Positions 17,204 through 25,249 are shown, counted from the first letter of the stretch. The stretch: DNA of 41,590 bases from Oscillospiraceae bacterium (GCA_017458335.1 JAFTFT010000020.1:1-41590), one strand, 5' to 3'. Numbers and translations are program-made. The notes: generated from the sequence alone by a model not told the origin.

Positions 17204-17232
17204 TTGCTTTTCATAGATGGGTATGGTATTTT
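17204..17232 (+). promoter_or_regulatory. promoter of the nfeD-SPFH-hexokinase run
   Basis: TTGCTT (17204-17209), 17-bp spacer, TATTTT (17227-17232). The leader has a 7-bp hairpin GCGGGAG/CTCCCGC (17245-17272). Confidence 0.5.
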
Positions 17233-17293
17233 ATAGAGAGAACGGCGGGAGATGAATTGTGGGTTCTCCCGCAGCAGAGGAGGGAGATGTAAT

Positions 17294-17746
17294 ATGGTCA
17301 TCGGCGGAATGATGCAGATGTCTGTTTTCTGGCTTATCGCCATGGTTGTGCTGCTGATCATTGAGGCCGTCGTACCGGGACTGATTTCAATCTGGTTCGC
17401 ACTGGGCGCGCTGGCTGCCCTGATTTCCGCGCTGTTCCACGCACCGGTCTGGCTGCAGATCGTCTGGTTTGTTGCGGTGTCGGTGCTGACATTGATCCTG
17501 ACGAGACCCCTGGTCCGGAAGTACGTCAACAACCGTGTGACACCGACCAACGCGGACATGGTGATCGGGAAGGACGCCGTTGTTACGGAAGGGATTGACA
17601 ATCTCCATGCAAAAGGTGCGGTGCTGCTGGACGGAAAAACCTGGACGGCCCGCATGGATCAGGAGAGCGAAAAGGCAGAACCGGGCGAGACGGTTCGTGT
17701 CCTTCGGATCGAAGGCGTGAAGCTGATCGTTGAGAGGCGAAGCTGA
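17294..17746 (+). CDS. NfeD-family membrane protein
   Basis: 150 residues. Three hydrophobic segments fill residues ~8-75, and the C-terminal ~70 residues form the OB-fold of NfeD (KGAVLLDGKTWTARMD...GETVRVLRIEGVKLIV). The protease domain of long NfeD proteins is absent, so this is the short form. NfeD proteins work with SPFH proteins in membrane domains, and the SPFH gene follows after 94 bp, as in many genomes. The ATG at 17294 has GGAGGGA 8 bp upstream; an earlier in-frame ATG at 17252 lacks a site. Confidence 0.85.
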   Translation: MVIGGMMQMSVFWLIAMVVLLIIEAVVPGLISIWFALGALAALISALFHAPVWLQIVWFVAVSVLTLILTRPLVRKYVNNRVTPTNADMVIGKDAVVTEGIDNLHAKGAVLLDGKTWTARMDQESEKAEPGETVRVLRIEGVKLIVERRS

Positions 17747-17840
17747 GCCGAGGGCTGCGGAACCGGTCGGGCAGACGGGTTCTGCTGAATGAGTTCATCA
17801 AACCGAAAGAGAATTTAAAATACAAATGGGAGGTTATGTT

Positions 17841-18731
17841 ATGGGACCTGTAGTACTGGTACTGATTCTGCTGCTTATCATCATTCTGGTGCGGAACATC
17901 CGCATTGTGCAGCAGGCGAAAGCTTATGTGGTAGAGCGTCTGGGCGCCTATAAGACGACCTGGAACGTCGGCATTCATTTCAAAGTGCCGTTCATTGAGC
18001 GCGTGGCCAAGATCGTCACGCTGAAGGAACAGGTGGCGGATTTCCCGCCCCAGCCTGTGATCACGAAGGATAATGTCACGATGCAGATCGATACGGTCGT
18101 GTATTTTCAGATCACGGATCCGAAGCTCTATACCTACGGCATTGAGCAGCCGATGGTCGCGATTGAAAACCTCGCCGCGACGACCCTGCGTAACATCATC
18201 GGCGATCTGGAACTGGACCAGTGCCTGACCAGCCGTGATATCATCAACACCCAGATGCGTTCGATCCTCGACGAAGCGACAGACCCCTGGGGCATCAAGG
18301 TCAACCGCGTCGAGCTGAAGAACATTCTCCCGCCGAAGGAAATTCAGAACGCGATGGAGAAGCAGATGAAGGCGGAGCGTGAACGCCGTGAAGCGATCCT
18401 GAAGGCCGAAGGCGAAAAGCGCGCGGCGATTCTGGAAGCGGAAGGCGAGAAGGAATCCGCAATCCTCCGAGCGGACGCCAAGAAGCAGCAGCAGATTCTG
18501 GAGGCCGAAGGCCAGGCGGAAGCAATCCTGAAGGTGCAGACCGCTACCGCCGAAGGAATCCGGCTCATCAATGAAGCTGCCCCCTCTGAGGCCGTCCTGA
18601 AGATCAAGGCGCTGGAAGCCTTTTCTACCGCGGCGAACGGCCAGGCGACCAAGATCATCATTCCCAGTGAGATCCAGGGACTGGCCGGACTGGCCGCAGG
18701 CGTCATAGAAAGTGTAAAAGAGGAAAAGTAA
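17841..18731 (+). CDS. SPFH (stomatin/prohibitin, band 7) membrane protein
   Basis: 296 residues. One N-terminal membrane segment (VVLVLILLLIIILV) is followed by the SPFH domain (~residues 25-180), then a long alanine/glutamate coiled coil with repeated ILEAEGEK-type units (~185-235), and a C-terminal hydrophobic patch. It fits the paraslipin/QmcA branch. Such proteins oligomerise on the inner membrane face, scaffold microdomains and may regulate proteolysis. The true ATG is 17841 because GGGAGG at 17828-17833 precedes it at 7 bp; the ATG at 17826 overlaps that site. A hexokinase gene follows after only 5 bp. Confidence 0.92.
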   Translation: MGPVVLVLILLLIIILVRNIRIVQQAKAYVVERLGAYKTTWNVGIHFKVPFIERVAKIVTLKEQVADFPPQPVITKDNVTMQIDTVVYFQITDPKLYTYGIEQPMVAIENLAATTLRNIIGDLELDQCLTSRDIINTQMRSILDEATDPWGIKVNRVELKNILPPKEIQNAMEKQMKAERERREAILKAEGEKRAAILEAEGEKESAILRADAKKQQQILEAEGQAEAILKVQTATAEGIRLINEAAPSEAVLKIKALEAFSTAANGQATKIIIPSEIQGLAGLAAGVIESVKEEK

Positions 18732-18736
18732 GGAAA

Positions 18737-20008
18737 ATGACCGAACAAGTCAAGGCATTTCTGACCAGATACGAAATGCTGGACCCGAAGCTCGACATCC
18801 GGGCCCTGGCGGATCAGATGAAACAGGAGATGGAGGAAGGACTCCGCGGTGAGCAGAGCTCTTATCCGATGATTCCAACCTACCTGAAAACCACTGGCAA
18901 AATCCCGGAGGGACAGTATGTCGCGGTGATCGATGCGGGCGGCACGAACTTCCGCAGCGCTCTGGCGCACTTTGAAAACGGACGCTGCATCGAAGAACGG
19001 GTCAGGAAAACCGGTATGCCCGGAATCGGACAGCCGGCATCATGGACGGAGTTTATTTCGTTTGTCGCCGACGCCATCGAGGACCTGATGCCGATGACGG
19101 ATCGAATCGGGTTCTGCTTCTCCTATTCTGCCGAGATCACCCCGGAGGTCGACGGAAAGGTCGTCTGCATCGACAAGGAAGTGACCATCACAGGCTGTGA
19201 GGGACAGCTGGTCGGGGAGAGCCTGTGCGCGGAACTGGCCCGGAGAGGCTATGCCGGAAAGCGGGCTGTGATTCTCAACGACACCGCCGCCGTACAGCTC
19301 GGCGGCATGGCAAAGCACCTGAACGACGGGTATGTCGACTGTTTCGGTCAGGTCAGCGGTACTGGAACCAATACCTGCTGCACGGTACCCGGAGAGAAGA
19401 TTGCAAAGCTCGGGGACGCCGCCCATGACATGATTGTCAATCTCGAATGCGGCATGTACGATGGTCTGCCGCAGGGCGTCTTTGACCGGCAGCTGGATCT
19501 TGAAAGCCACAACCCCGGACAGAAGCGCTTTGAAAAGATGACGGCAGGCGTGTATCTGGGCGAGGTATGCCATCTTGCCCTGCGTCAGGCGGCAGAAGAC
19601 GGCCTGTTCAGCGCCGAATGCGCCGGAAAGATCAGGGCGCTGCCGCATGTAGACTCCGCCTCAGCGGACGCCTGGGCCTGCGGCAAAGGCATGGAGGCGC
19701 TGTCGGCAAATGAGCAGGACGCGGAGATTATCTCAGAGATCGCGGCCTTTCTGTTTGAACGTTCCGCAAAATTGATGTGTGCCAACCTCGCCGCCATGGC
19801 GGAGCTCACCAATGCCGGAAAGCACGGAAAGACAGCCATCTTTGCGGAAGGCTCGCTCGTCCAGCGCAACCATATCTACCGCCCCGCACTGAACACGCTG
19901 GTGGAAGAACAGATTCGGCACGGCCTCGGAAGAGATGTGGAGCTGGTTGTGGAAGAGGACACGACGCTTCCGGGCGCCGCGGCCGCGGCGCTGCTTAATC
20001 TTCACTGA
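18737..20008 (+). CDS. hexokinase of the eukaryotic-type family
   Basis: 423 residues. It phosphorylates hexoses with ATP. Motifs match the eukaryotic-type hexokinase family rather than bacterial GlcK or ROK kinases: DAGGTNFR (phosphate 1, Asp66), LNDTAA (catalytic Asp near 182), GQVSGTGTN (phosphate 2), NLECGMYDG, and NPGQKRFEKMTAGVYLGE, which is the family's signature near the sugar site. The length matches one hexokinase unit. The AAGGAAA ribosome site and 5-bp gap show cotranslation with the SPFH gene. The substrate (glucose or another hexose) cannot be read from sequence. Confidence 0.88.
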   Translation: MTEQVKAFLTRYEMLDPKLDIRALADQMKQEMEEGLRGEQSSYPMIPTYLKTTGKIPEGQYVAVIDAGGTNFRSALAHFENGRCIEERVRKTGMPGIGQPASWTEFISFVADAIEDLMPMTDRIGFCFSYSAEITPEVDGKVVCIDKEVTITGCEGQLVGESLCAELARRGYAGKRAVILNDTAAVQLGGMAKHLNDGYVDCFGQVSGTGTNTCCTVPGEKIAKLGDAAHDMIVNLECGMYDGLPQGVFDRQLDLESHNPGQKRFEKMTAGVYLGEVCHLALRQAAEDGLFSAECAGKIRALPHVDSASADAWACGKGMEALSANEQDAEIISEIAAFLFERSAKLMCANLAAMAELTNAGKHGKTAIFAEGSLVQRNHIYRPALNTLVEEQIRHGLGRDVELVVEEDTTLPGAAAAALLNLH

Positions 20009-20033
20009 TCTGACAGATATATGATCCTTCACA

Positions 20034-20107
20034 AAATACATTGACTGTAGATCTCCCCGCCGTCGGCGGGGAGATCTACTTCTCGGTGGAAACAATACTT
20101 TTAAGCA
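20034..20107. repeat. palindromic intergenic repeat, copy 2
   Basis: A 15-bp perfect stem (20047-20061 with 20065-20079) and 3-nt loop, aligned without gaps to 4531-4604. Two stem pairs differ between copies and both changes are compensated (C-G to G-C, T-A to G-C). The right end overlaps the start of a terminator. Confidence 0.75.
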
Positions 20108-20152
20108 GGAAAAAAAGGAACGCCCGGATCAATCCCGGGCGTCCTGCTTTTT
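20103..20152. terminator. bidirectional terminator between hexokinase and gtrA
   Basis: AAGCAGGA (20103-20110) pairs with TCCTGCTT (20142-20149), and inside it CGCCCGG pairs with CCGGGCG; TTTTT follows on the plus strand. On the minus strand the inner stem is followed by a T run (20111-20117 complement) and the hairpin overlaps the last codons of gtrA. Confidence 0.7.
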
Positions 20153-20560
20153 GGCAAGGCTGTTGGTGTCGATGCTGTCGCGGAAGACAAAAAAACGGTC
20201 ATACAGGAATTCCAACACAAAGTTCAGAACCATATTGATTCCTGTGACAAGGTACTCATTCCAATGCAGGCCTTCTGCCAGCCAGTTGCCGAAAATCGTG
20301 CTGGCCGGGGTGAAGATCAGATAGAACAGGAACACCTTCGCCATGGCTACCGGCACATTATTTGCCGAGCGGAAGGTATAGCGGCGGTTCAGCGTGAAGT
20401 TCCAGAGTACGGACAGAACCAGCGCGATCAGGTAGCAGGGCCAGTAGGGCCAGCCCAGCGTCTCGTTCAGCAGGGCAAAGGAAACAAGCTCAATGATGCC
20501 GGCCGAAACGGAGAACAGGAGAAATTTCAGGGAGCGGAGCAGCTCGGCTCTTTTATCCAT
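20129..20560 (-). CDS. GtrA-family membrane protein
   Basis: 143 residues with four hydrophobic segments (~residues 10-30, 35-55, 75-95, 105-125) and the motif NFTLNRRYTFRS after the second, typical of GtrA. The family is thought to flip undecaprenyl-linked sugars for cell-surface glycans. No glycosyltransferase partner is adjacent. The start at 20560 has AGGAGG at 20567-20572 (6-bp spacing). An upstream in-frame ATG at 20593 lies inside the promoter spacer and cannot be the start if that promoter is used. Confidence 0.88.
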   Translation of the reverse strand: MDKRAELLRSLKFLLFSVSAGIIELVSFALLNETLGWPYWPCYLIALVLSVLWNFTLNRRYTFRSANNVPVAMAKVFLFYLIFTPASTIFGNWLAEGLHWNEYLVTGINMVLNFVLEFLYDRFFVFRDSIDTNSLAKKQDARD

Positions 20561-20584
20561 GGGAGCCTCCTCGATTTTTTTTGT

Positions 20585-20613
20585 ATTATCCATCGCATCC
20601 GAAAAAATGTCAA
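20585..20613 (-). promoter_or_regulatory. promoter of gtrA
   Basis: On the minus strand TTGACA (20608-20613), 17-bp spacer, GATAAT (20585-20590). The expected transcript begins near 20578, leaving a short leader with the ribosome site. Confidence 0.7.
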
Positions 20614-20714
20614 GTTTTTTGAAGCAATTTCAGTTCTGTTTTTGCAAGGAACGGCGATTTCGGCAAAACGCAATAAAATATTTTTGAACGAAATATGAAT
20701 ATTGGAGAAAATGC

Positions 20715-20743
20715 TTGACAGAGTTCACATAATGTGGTATTTT
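20715..20743 (+). promoter_or_regulatory. promoter of the structured RNA
   Basis: Consensus TTGACA (20715-20720), 17-bp spacer, TATTTT (20738-20743). No protein gene follows on this strand before the terminator at 20954. Confidence 0.75.
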
Positions 20744-20749
20744 AATTCA

Positions 20750-20985
20750 TGCGATGAGGGGCGTCACCCCTTGATGAGTCGGCATCTTAACCCGCTTTTG
20801 CATGGAAGATTTACTTGCAGGCCGCCGGGGCCAAATTCCGGCATGCTGTACGGGCAGCGACAGTCTGATAGCAATTCCCACTTTTGCGACATGACTAAAA
20901 ACCGACAACTTCACAGATAGCGATGTCCGGGACGTCGCTGCTCTGAACAAATTACCCGCTTCTTTCAGAAGCGGGTGTTTTCTTT
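20750..20985 (+). ncRNA. free-standing structured RNA of about 235 nt, class not assigned
   Basis: The stretch has its own promoter and a strong terminator, no convincing reading frame, and several nested pairings: CCCG (20791) and GCATG (20800) with CATGC (20842) and CGGG (20851); AGTC (20862) and GCAA (20871) with TTGC (20884) and GACT (20893); GTCGG (20778) with CCGAC (20902). GCGATG occurs at 20751 and 20920 and both can pair with CGTCGC (20933), so the closing helix and a local hairpin exclude each other. It sits between gtrA (divergent) and the 3' end of rodA, so it is not a leader of either. Size and phylum would suit the clostridial raiA-motif RNA, but I could not verify its consensus. 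6S, tmRNA, SRP and RNase P hallmarks were not seen. Confidence 0.72.
20954..20985 (+). terminator. intrinsic terminator of the structured RNA
   Basis: Perfect 9-bp stem ACCCGCTTC (20954-20962) with GAAGCGGGT (20968-20976), then GTTTTCTTT. Confidence 0.88.
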
Positions 20986-21014
20986 GCCCGGACTTTTTCC
21001 TGCCTGAGATGGCA

Positions 21015-21050
21015 GAAAAAACCTGCTTTCCGGGGAAAGGAAAGCAGGTT
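21015..21050 (-). terminator. terminator of the rodA-family gene
   Basis: Perfect 12-bp stem AACCTGCTTTCC (21020-21031) with GGAAAGCAGGTT (21039-21050); on the minus strand the stem is followed by TTTTTT. Confidence 0.85.
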
Positions 21051-21081
21051 CATTGAAACCCTGAAGCGGAGAGGCCTTCTC

Positions 21082-22203
21082 TCAGTAAATGGAGAAGAGC
21101 TGGGGCTTCAGTTTGAACTTTACGCCGGAAACAAGTCCCATGGCGGCAAACATACTCACCATGGATGAGCCCCCGTAACTGAAGAAGGGGAGCGTGATGC
21201 CGATGACCGGGGTGATGCCGATGCACATGCCGATGTTGATGAAGGTCTGGAATGCGACCGCAGAGCCGACGCCGATGCAGAGAAGCATATCGAAGGTACG
21301 CCCGGCCTTGAGGCCGACCCGGATGATATGGACCATCACGATCAGCAGAAGGGTGATCACCGCAATACAGCCGATCATGCCCAGCTCTTCTCCCACGCAG
21401 GAGAAAATAAAGTCGGTGTGCTTTCCGGTGAAGACCGTGGCGCGGTGCTCTGCGTCCACGCCGGTGAGCCGCCCGGAAGCGAGCGTCAGCTTGCTCTGGG
21501 TGGTCTGCCAGGTGATGCCCCATCCGTCCGGATCGATGGAGGGATCATACGGAGCGATCAGACGCTTCTTCTGATAATCCTTTAAAAAGTAGGTCCAGAG
21601 CAGGGGGATGGCCGCTGCCACCGCCGCTCCGCCCAGTGCGAACCAGTACAGCCGGACACCCAGCACAAAGAACATGGTCAGGAAGATCAGCAGCAGGATA
21701 GAGGCGCTTCCCAAGTCAGAGGAGACCACAACGATCAGACCGAACAGAATGACAAAGTGGCCGGCCATCTGTACAACCGACATAAAGGAATTGATATCAT
21801 GGTATTCCTTCAGCCAGGTCATTTGTTTCGCGGAGACGACAATGTAGATAACCTTGATGATCTCGGAAGGCTGAATACCGATACCGGCGAAACGGATCCA
21901 GCTGTTGTTGCCTGTGCCGCTGTCCGAACCGAAGAGAACCAAAGCGACCAGCAGAACGAGATTGATGCCGCAGAGCAGTTTCCACTGTTCTGCCAGCAGG
22001 TCTGCGTCGATAAACGTCAGCAGAACAAATGCACCCAGGCCGAGAAACAGGGAGAAGACCTGAACAATGACGCACTTGACCGAGCTGTCCACCCAGCCGG
22101 AAGCCTCCATGGCGATCGTGGCGATCCGGACCATGTAGATCCCGAACAGGGAACAGATCAGGCACATGATCAGCAGGAAAATATCTGCCCGCTCAAAAAA
22201 CAT
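21082..22203 (-). CDS. RodA/FtsW/SpoVE-family cell-wall polymerase
   Basis: 373 residues from the preferred start. About ten membrane segments. Family landmarks: SWIRFAGIGIQPSEIIKV, then GKHTDFIFSCVGEELGMIG (the HTDFIF...EELG signature) and GITLPFFSYGGSSM near the C-terminus. These proteins polymerise lipid II glycan chains with a partner class B penicillin-binding protein; no such partner is in the window. RodA rather than FtsW is favoured by the sequence between the landmarks, with moderate confidence. A longer frame begins at 22305, but that ATG lies at the expected transcription start of the upstream promoter and its extra 34 residues are built from two 20-bp DNA repeats, so ATG 22203 (MFFERADIFLL) is preferred. 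Neither start has a clear ribosome site. Confidence 0.85.
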   Translation of the reverse strand: MFFERADIFLLIMCLICSLFGIYMVRIATIAMEASGWVDSSVKCVIVQVFSLFLGLGAFVLLTFIDADLLAEQWKLLCGINLVLLVALVLFGSDSGTGNNSWIRFAGIGIQPSEIIKVIYIVVSAKQMTWLKEYHDINSFMSVVQMAGHFVILFGLIVVVSSDLGSASILLLIFLTMFFVLGVRLYWFALGGAAVAAAIPLLWTYFLKDYQKKRLIAPYDPSIDPDGWGITWQTTQSKLTLASGRLTGVDAEHRATVFTGKHTDFIFSCVGEELGMIGCIAVITLLLIVMVHIIRVGLKAGRTFDMLLCIGVGSAVAFQTFINIGMCIGITPVIGITLPFFSYGGSSMVSMFAAMGLVSGVKFKLKPQLFSIY

Positions 22204-22270
22204 GTGAGCATATACTTTGAACTTTTTGATTTTGCTGCACCGCCTTCCGGTGAATTGACATATCAAATCT

Positions 22271-22305
22271 GATAAGTTGAAACATAATCCGATAAGTTGA
22301 AACAT
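22271..22305. repeat. two direct repeats in the leader of the rodA-family gene
   Basis: GATAAGTTGAAACAT occurs at 22271-22285 and 22291-22305, exactly 20 bp apart, just downstream of the promoter of the minus-strand gene. This spacing places both copies on nearly the same DNA face, as for a regulator site. Confidence 0.6.
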
Positions 22306-22308
22306 GTT

Positions 22309-22337
22309 ATTTTATCATGGAAGAGGAAAATTTACAA
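22309..22337 (-). promoter_or_regulatory. promoter of the rodA-family gene
   Basis: On the minus strand TTGTAA (22332-22337), 17-bp spacer, TAAAAT (22309-22314). Confidence 0.55.
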
Positions 22338-22379
22338 GTCATCCGCCGGAACGTTCACAAATTGTGCAAAACAAAAGAA

Positions 22380-22408
22380 TTGTATTTCCGGCACGGATGT
22401 GCTATTTT
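22380..22408 (+). promoter_or_regulatory. promoter of murF
   Basis: TTGTAT (22380-22385), 17-bp spacer, TATTTT (22403-22408). The leader carries a 7-bp hairpin ATAAAGA/TCTTTAT near 22461-22483. Confidence 0.5.
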
Positions 22409-22533
22409 TATGCTGTTCATTTCAAGGAACCGAGCACAAAAGCACGGCTTCAGGACAGATATAAAGAATCCGAATCTTTATAGAGACCCTGTAAAGACCT
22501 TACAGAAGTAATGCGAAAAACAGAGGAACACAT

Positions 22534-23901
22534 ATGGAATATATGAGCATCAGACGTGCGGCTGCCCTATGCGGCGGTCAGCTTTGCGGAGCCTGCGACC
22601 CGGAGACCGGGATCGGCAAGATCGTGATCGACACCCGTGCGGTTGAAAACGGTGACCTGTTCGCTGCATTCCGTGGAGAGCGGGTGGATGGACACGACTT
22701 TATCCGGACCGCCTTTGAAAATGGCGCGGCATGCTGTATCGGCGAACGGGTACCCGAAGGCGAGACCCGTCCGGTGATTGTCGTTCCCGACGTGCTGACG
22801 GCCCTGGAACAGATCACTGCAGGCTATCGCAGCGACTTTGACCTGCCGGTGGTCGGCATCACCGGAAGTGTGGGCAAGACCACGGCCAAGGAAATGATCT
22901 CGGCGGTCCTGGAGCAACATTTCCGCACCCTGAAGACAGAAGGAAATCTGAACAACCGTTACGGCGTTCCCATGATGCTCTCCCAGCTGAACAGCAGCCA
23001 TGAGGCTGCTGTCATCGAGATGGGAATTTCGGAATTCGGTGAGATGACCCGTTTGGCCCGTATGGTACGGCCGACCATCGCCGTCTATACAACCATCGGG
23101 CATGCGCATCTCGAGTTCCTCCACGACCTGGACGGCGTGCTGCGGGCGAAGACAGAGATGCTGGACCTGATGCCGGAGACGGCGCCCGTGATCGTCAACG
23201 GAGATGACGAGAAATTGCTTGGCCTTCAGTGTTCACAGAGAAAAATCACCTATGGCTTCGGCGCACATTGTGATGTGAGGGCGGAAAACCTGGAGACAGG
23301 CGAGACGCAGACCTGTGAGATCGTCTGCGGCCTGAGGCGGATCCCGGTACGGATTCCCGCCTTCGGCCAGCATTATGTCTATGCGGCCCTGGCGGCGGCC
23401 GCGGTGGGAATGCTGCTCGGGCTCAGCGACCGCGAGATCGCGGACGGCATCGCTGCGTTCCATAATGTGGGGAGAAGAGGCGAAACTTTCTCCTCTGCCG
23501 GGATCACAGTGGTGGATGACAGTTATAATGCCAATCCGGATTCGGTCTGCAACGGGATTGATAATCTGGTGAAAATGCCCGGTGTGCGTCATGTCTGCAT
23601 CCTGGGAGACATGCTGGAGCTCGGGGAAAACACCCTGAAAATGCATTATGACGTCGGAAGCTACGCCCGGGAGAAGGGAATTGATCTCGTCCTCACAAGC
23701 GGGAACTGTGCCAGCGAGATGAGCCGTGCTGCCGGGGATCGGGGACGGAACTTCGAGAGCCGGGAAGCGCTGGTCACCGCCCTGCCGGAGCTTCTGAAGG
23801 AAGGGGACTGCGTTCTGGTGAAGGCCTCCAAGGGCTCGCATTTTGAGACGGTTTCCGCCGCCCTGCGGGGAATCAGGCTTACAAATAAAGAGATCGATTG
23901 A
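22534..23901 (+). CDS. murF: UDP-N-acetylmuramoyl-tripeptide--D-alanyl-D-alanine ligase
   Basis: 455 residues, the usual length. MurF adds D-Ala-D-Ala to the UDP-MurNAc-tripeptide, the last cytoplasmic step of muropeptide synthesis. The P-loop is GITGSVGKTTAKEM (~108-121), followed by the EGNLNNRYGVPMML segment and the C-terminal VVDDSYNANPDSV motif typical of MurF. AGAGGAA precedes the ATG. The gene is divergent from the rodA-family gene, so two wall-synthesis genes share a 225-bp control region. Its stop codon overlaps the -35 box of the next promoter. Confidence 0.95.
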   Translation: MEYMSIRRAAALCGGQLCGACDPETGIGKIVIDTRAVENGDLFAAFRGERVDGHDFIRTAFENGAACCIGERVPEGETRPVIVVPDVLTALEQITAGYRSDFDLPVVGITGSVGKTTAKEMISAVLEQHFRTLKTEGNLNNRYGVPMMLSQLNSSHEAAVIEMGISEFGEMTRLARMVRPTIAVYTTIGHAHLEFLHDLDGVLRAKTEMLDLMPETAPVIVNGDDEKLLGLQCSQRKITYGFGAHCDVRAENLETGETQTCEIVCGLRRIPVRIPAFGQHYVYAALAAAAVGMLLGLSDREIADGIAAFHNVGRRGETFSSAGITVVDDSYNANPDSVCNGIDNLVKMPGVRHVCILGDMLELGENTLKMHYDVGSYAREKGIDLVLTSGNCASEMSRAAGDRGRNFESREALVTALPELLKEGDCVLVKASKGSHFETVSAALRGIRLTNKEID

Positions 23902-23926
23902 CGCAGCGCGGGGAATATGATATGAT
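23898..23926 (+). promoter_or_regulatory. promoter of the tandem CNNM/CorC genes, overlapping the murF stop
   Basis: TTGACG (23898-23903), 17-bp spacer, TATGAT (23921-23926). The -35 box includes the TGA of murF. Confidence 0.65.
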
Positions 23927-23965
23927 ACACGTTAATTTATTCTGCGAAGGAGATGGATATCCGAA

Positions 23966-25249
23966 ATGGATGATGGCAGTCGATTGCCAATCATAATTTC
24001 TGTTCTGTTATTATTTGGCGCTTTTTATTTCGCCGTTGCCGAAACGGCGTTTGCCGCCTGTTCCCGCAACCGGATCAAAGCCGCTGTCGAGCGGAATGAA
24101 TCCGGAGCGAAGCAGGCCCTGTATATTCTCGACCACTTTGACCGGGCCATCAGCACGCTGCTGATCGGGACGAACCTGTGTCATCTGTTCCTTTCCGCGC
24201 TGGTCACGACGGTGGTGATCCGGACCTGGGGACTGTCGGTGGTCACACTCAGCACGATCATCACGACGCTGGCGGTCTTCTTCGTGGCTGAAATGCTGCC
24301 GAAGAGCATCGCCAAGAAATTCCCGGATCGCCTGGCCAAAGCCAGCTCCGGGAGCCTGCGCTTTTTTATGACGCTGTTTTATCCGCTTTCTGCGGTGCTG
24401 TCGTGGATCGGTGCGAAAGCTGCGAAACTGAGAAAGAGCGAGCCGGAACTCTCCGTCACGGAAGATGAACTGTATGATATCATCGAGGACATGACCGAAG
24501 AGGGAAGCCTGGATGAGGAGCAGGGCGAGCTGATCTCGTCCGCGCTGCAGTTCGGTGATCTGACGGTCGAGAGCGTGCTGACCCCGCGGATGGATGTGGC
24601 GGCCCTGAACGTGGAAGCTGACGGAGAAGAGATCCTCTCCCTGATCAAGGCACAGAATCACAGCCGGCTTCCCGTCTATGAGGGGAGCATCGACCACATT
24701 ATCGGGATCCTGCAGATTCGAAGGTATATCAAAGAATACCTCCGCACCGGGAAAACGCCGGAGCTGCGCTGCCTTCTGGACGACGCGTTTTTCGTTCACC
24801 AGAGCACAGAGCTGGCCGAGCTCCTGCCGATGCTCTCCAGACAGCGGATCAATATGGCGGTTGTGACCGACAACTTCGGCGGAACCCTCGGAATCGTCAC
24901 CGTTGAGGACATCGTCGAAGAGATCGTCGGTGAGATCTGGGATGAGGACGACGTGGTGGAGGAAGCCGTCACGGATCTCTCCGAGAACGCCTGCATCGCG
25001 GATGCGGATGAGACCGTGACGGATGTTTTTGAACATCTGGACTATGAAGATCCCGAAGACAATGACGAACTTGTGGATACCCGTCTGGGAGAATGGGCTT
25101 ATCAGATGTTCGATTCGATCCCGTCCCCGGGAGACAGTTTCCGTTATCATGAGCTGACCGTGACTGTGACCGAGATGGAGCATAACCGCATCCTGAAGCT
25201 GAAAGTCGTCCGAACTCCGGAAACAGCGGAAGGAGGCGGGCAGGCATGA
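23966..25249 (+). CDS. CNNM/CBS/CorC-domain membrane protein (hemolysin-C-like family), first copy
   Basis: 427 residues. An N-terminal CNNM membrane domain (~residues 1-135, with VAETAFAACSRNRIKAAVE and TTLAVFFVAEMLPKSIAK), two CBS domains (~200-325, TPRMDVAALN... and VTDNFGGTLGIVTVEDIVEEIVG), and a C-terminal CorC/HlyC domain (~340-420). Proteins of this type are linked to magnesium or cobalt efflux; the historical hemolysin label is misleading. AAGGAG lies 13 bp upstream, a little far. The stop overlaps the next start by 4 bp. Confidence 0.9.
   Translation: MDDGSRLPIIISVLLLFGAFYFAVAETAFAACSRNRIKAAVERNESGAKQALYILDHFDRAISTLLIGTNLCHLFLSALVTTVVIRTWGLSVVTLSTIITTLAVFFVAEMLPKSIAKKFPDRLAKASSGSLRFFMTLFYPLSAVLSWIGAKAAKLRKSEPELSVTEDELYDIIEDMTEEGSLDEEQGELISSALQFGDLTVESVLTPRMDVAALNVEADGEEILSLIKAQNHSRLPVYEGSIDHIIGILQIRRYIKEYLRTGKTPELRCLLDDAFFVHQSTELAELLPMLSRQRINMAVVTDNFGGTLGIVTVEDIVEEIVGEIWDEDDVVEEAVTDLSENACIADADETVTDVFEHLDYEDPEDNDELVDTRLGEWAYQMFDSIPSPGDSFRYHELTVTVTEMEHNRILKLKVVRTPETAEGGGQA

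Noticed and set aside
20770-20782. TTGATGAGTCGG resembles the hammerhead ribozyme core CTGATGAG
   Set aside because: No GAAA partner and no fitting cleavage site are present in the expected places.
20801-20870. Resemblance to the core of a cobalamin riboswitch
   Set aside because: A GCCGG...AAATTCCGGC hairpin is followed by a CAGCGACAGTCTGA segment, but the conserved GCCAGGA 3' box is missing and no gene follows on that strand.
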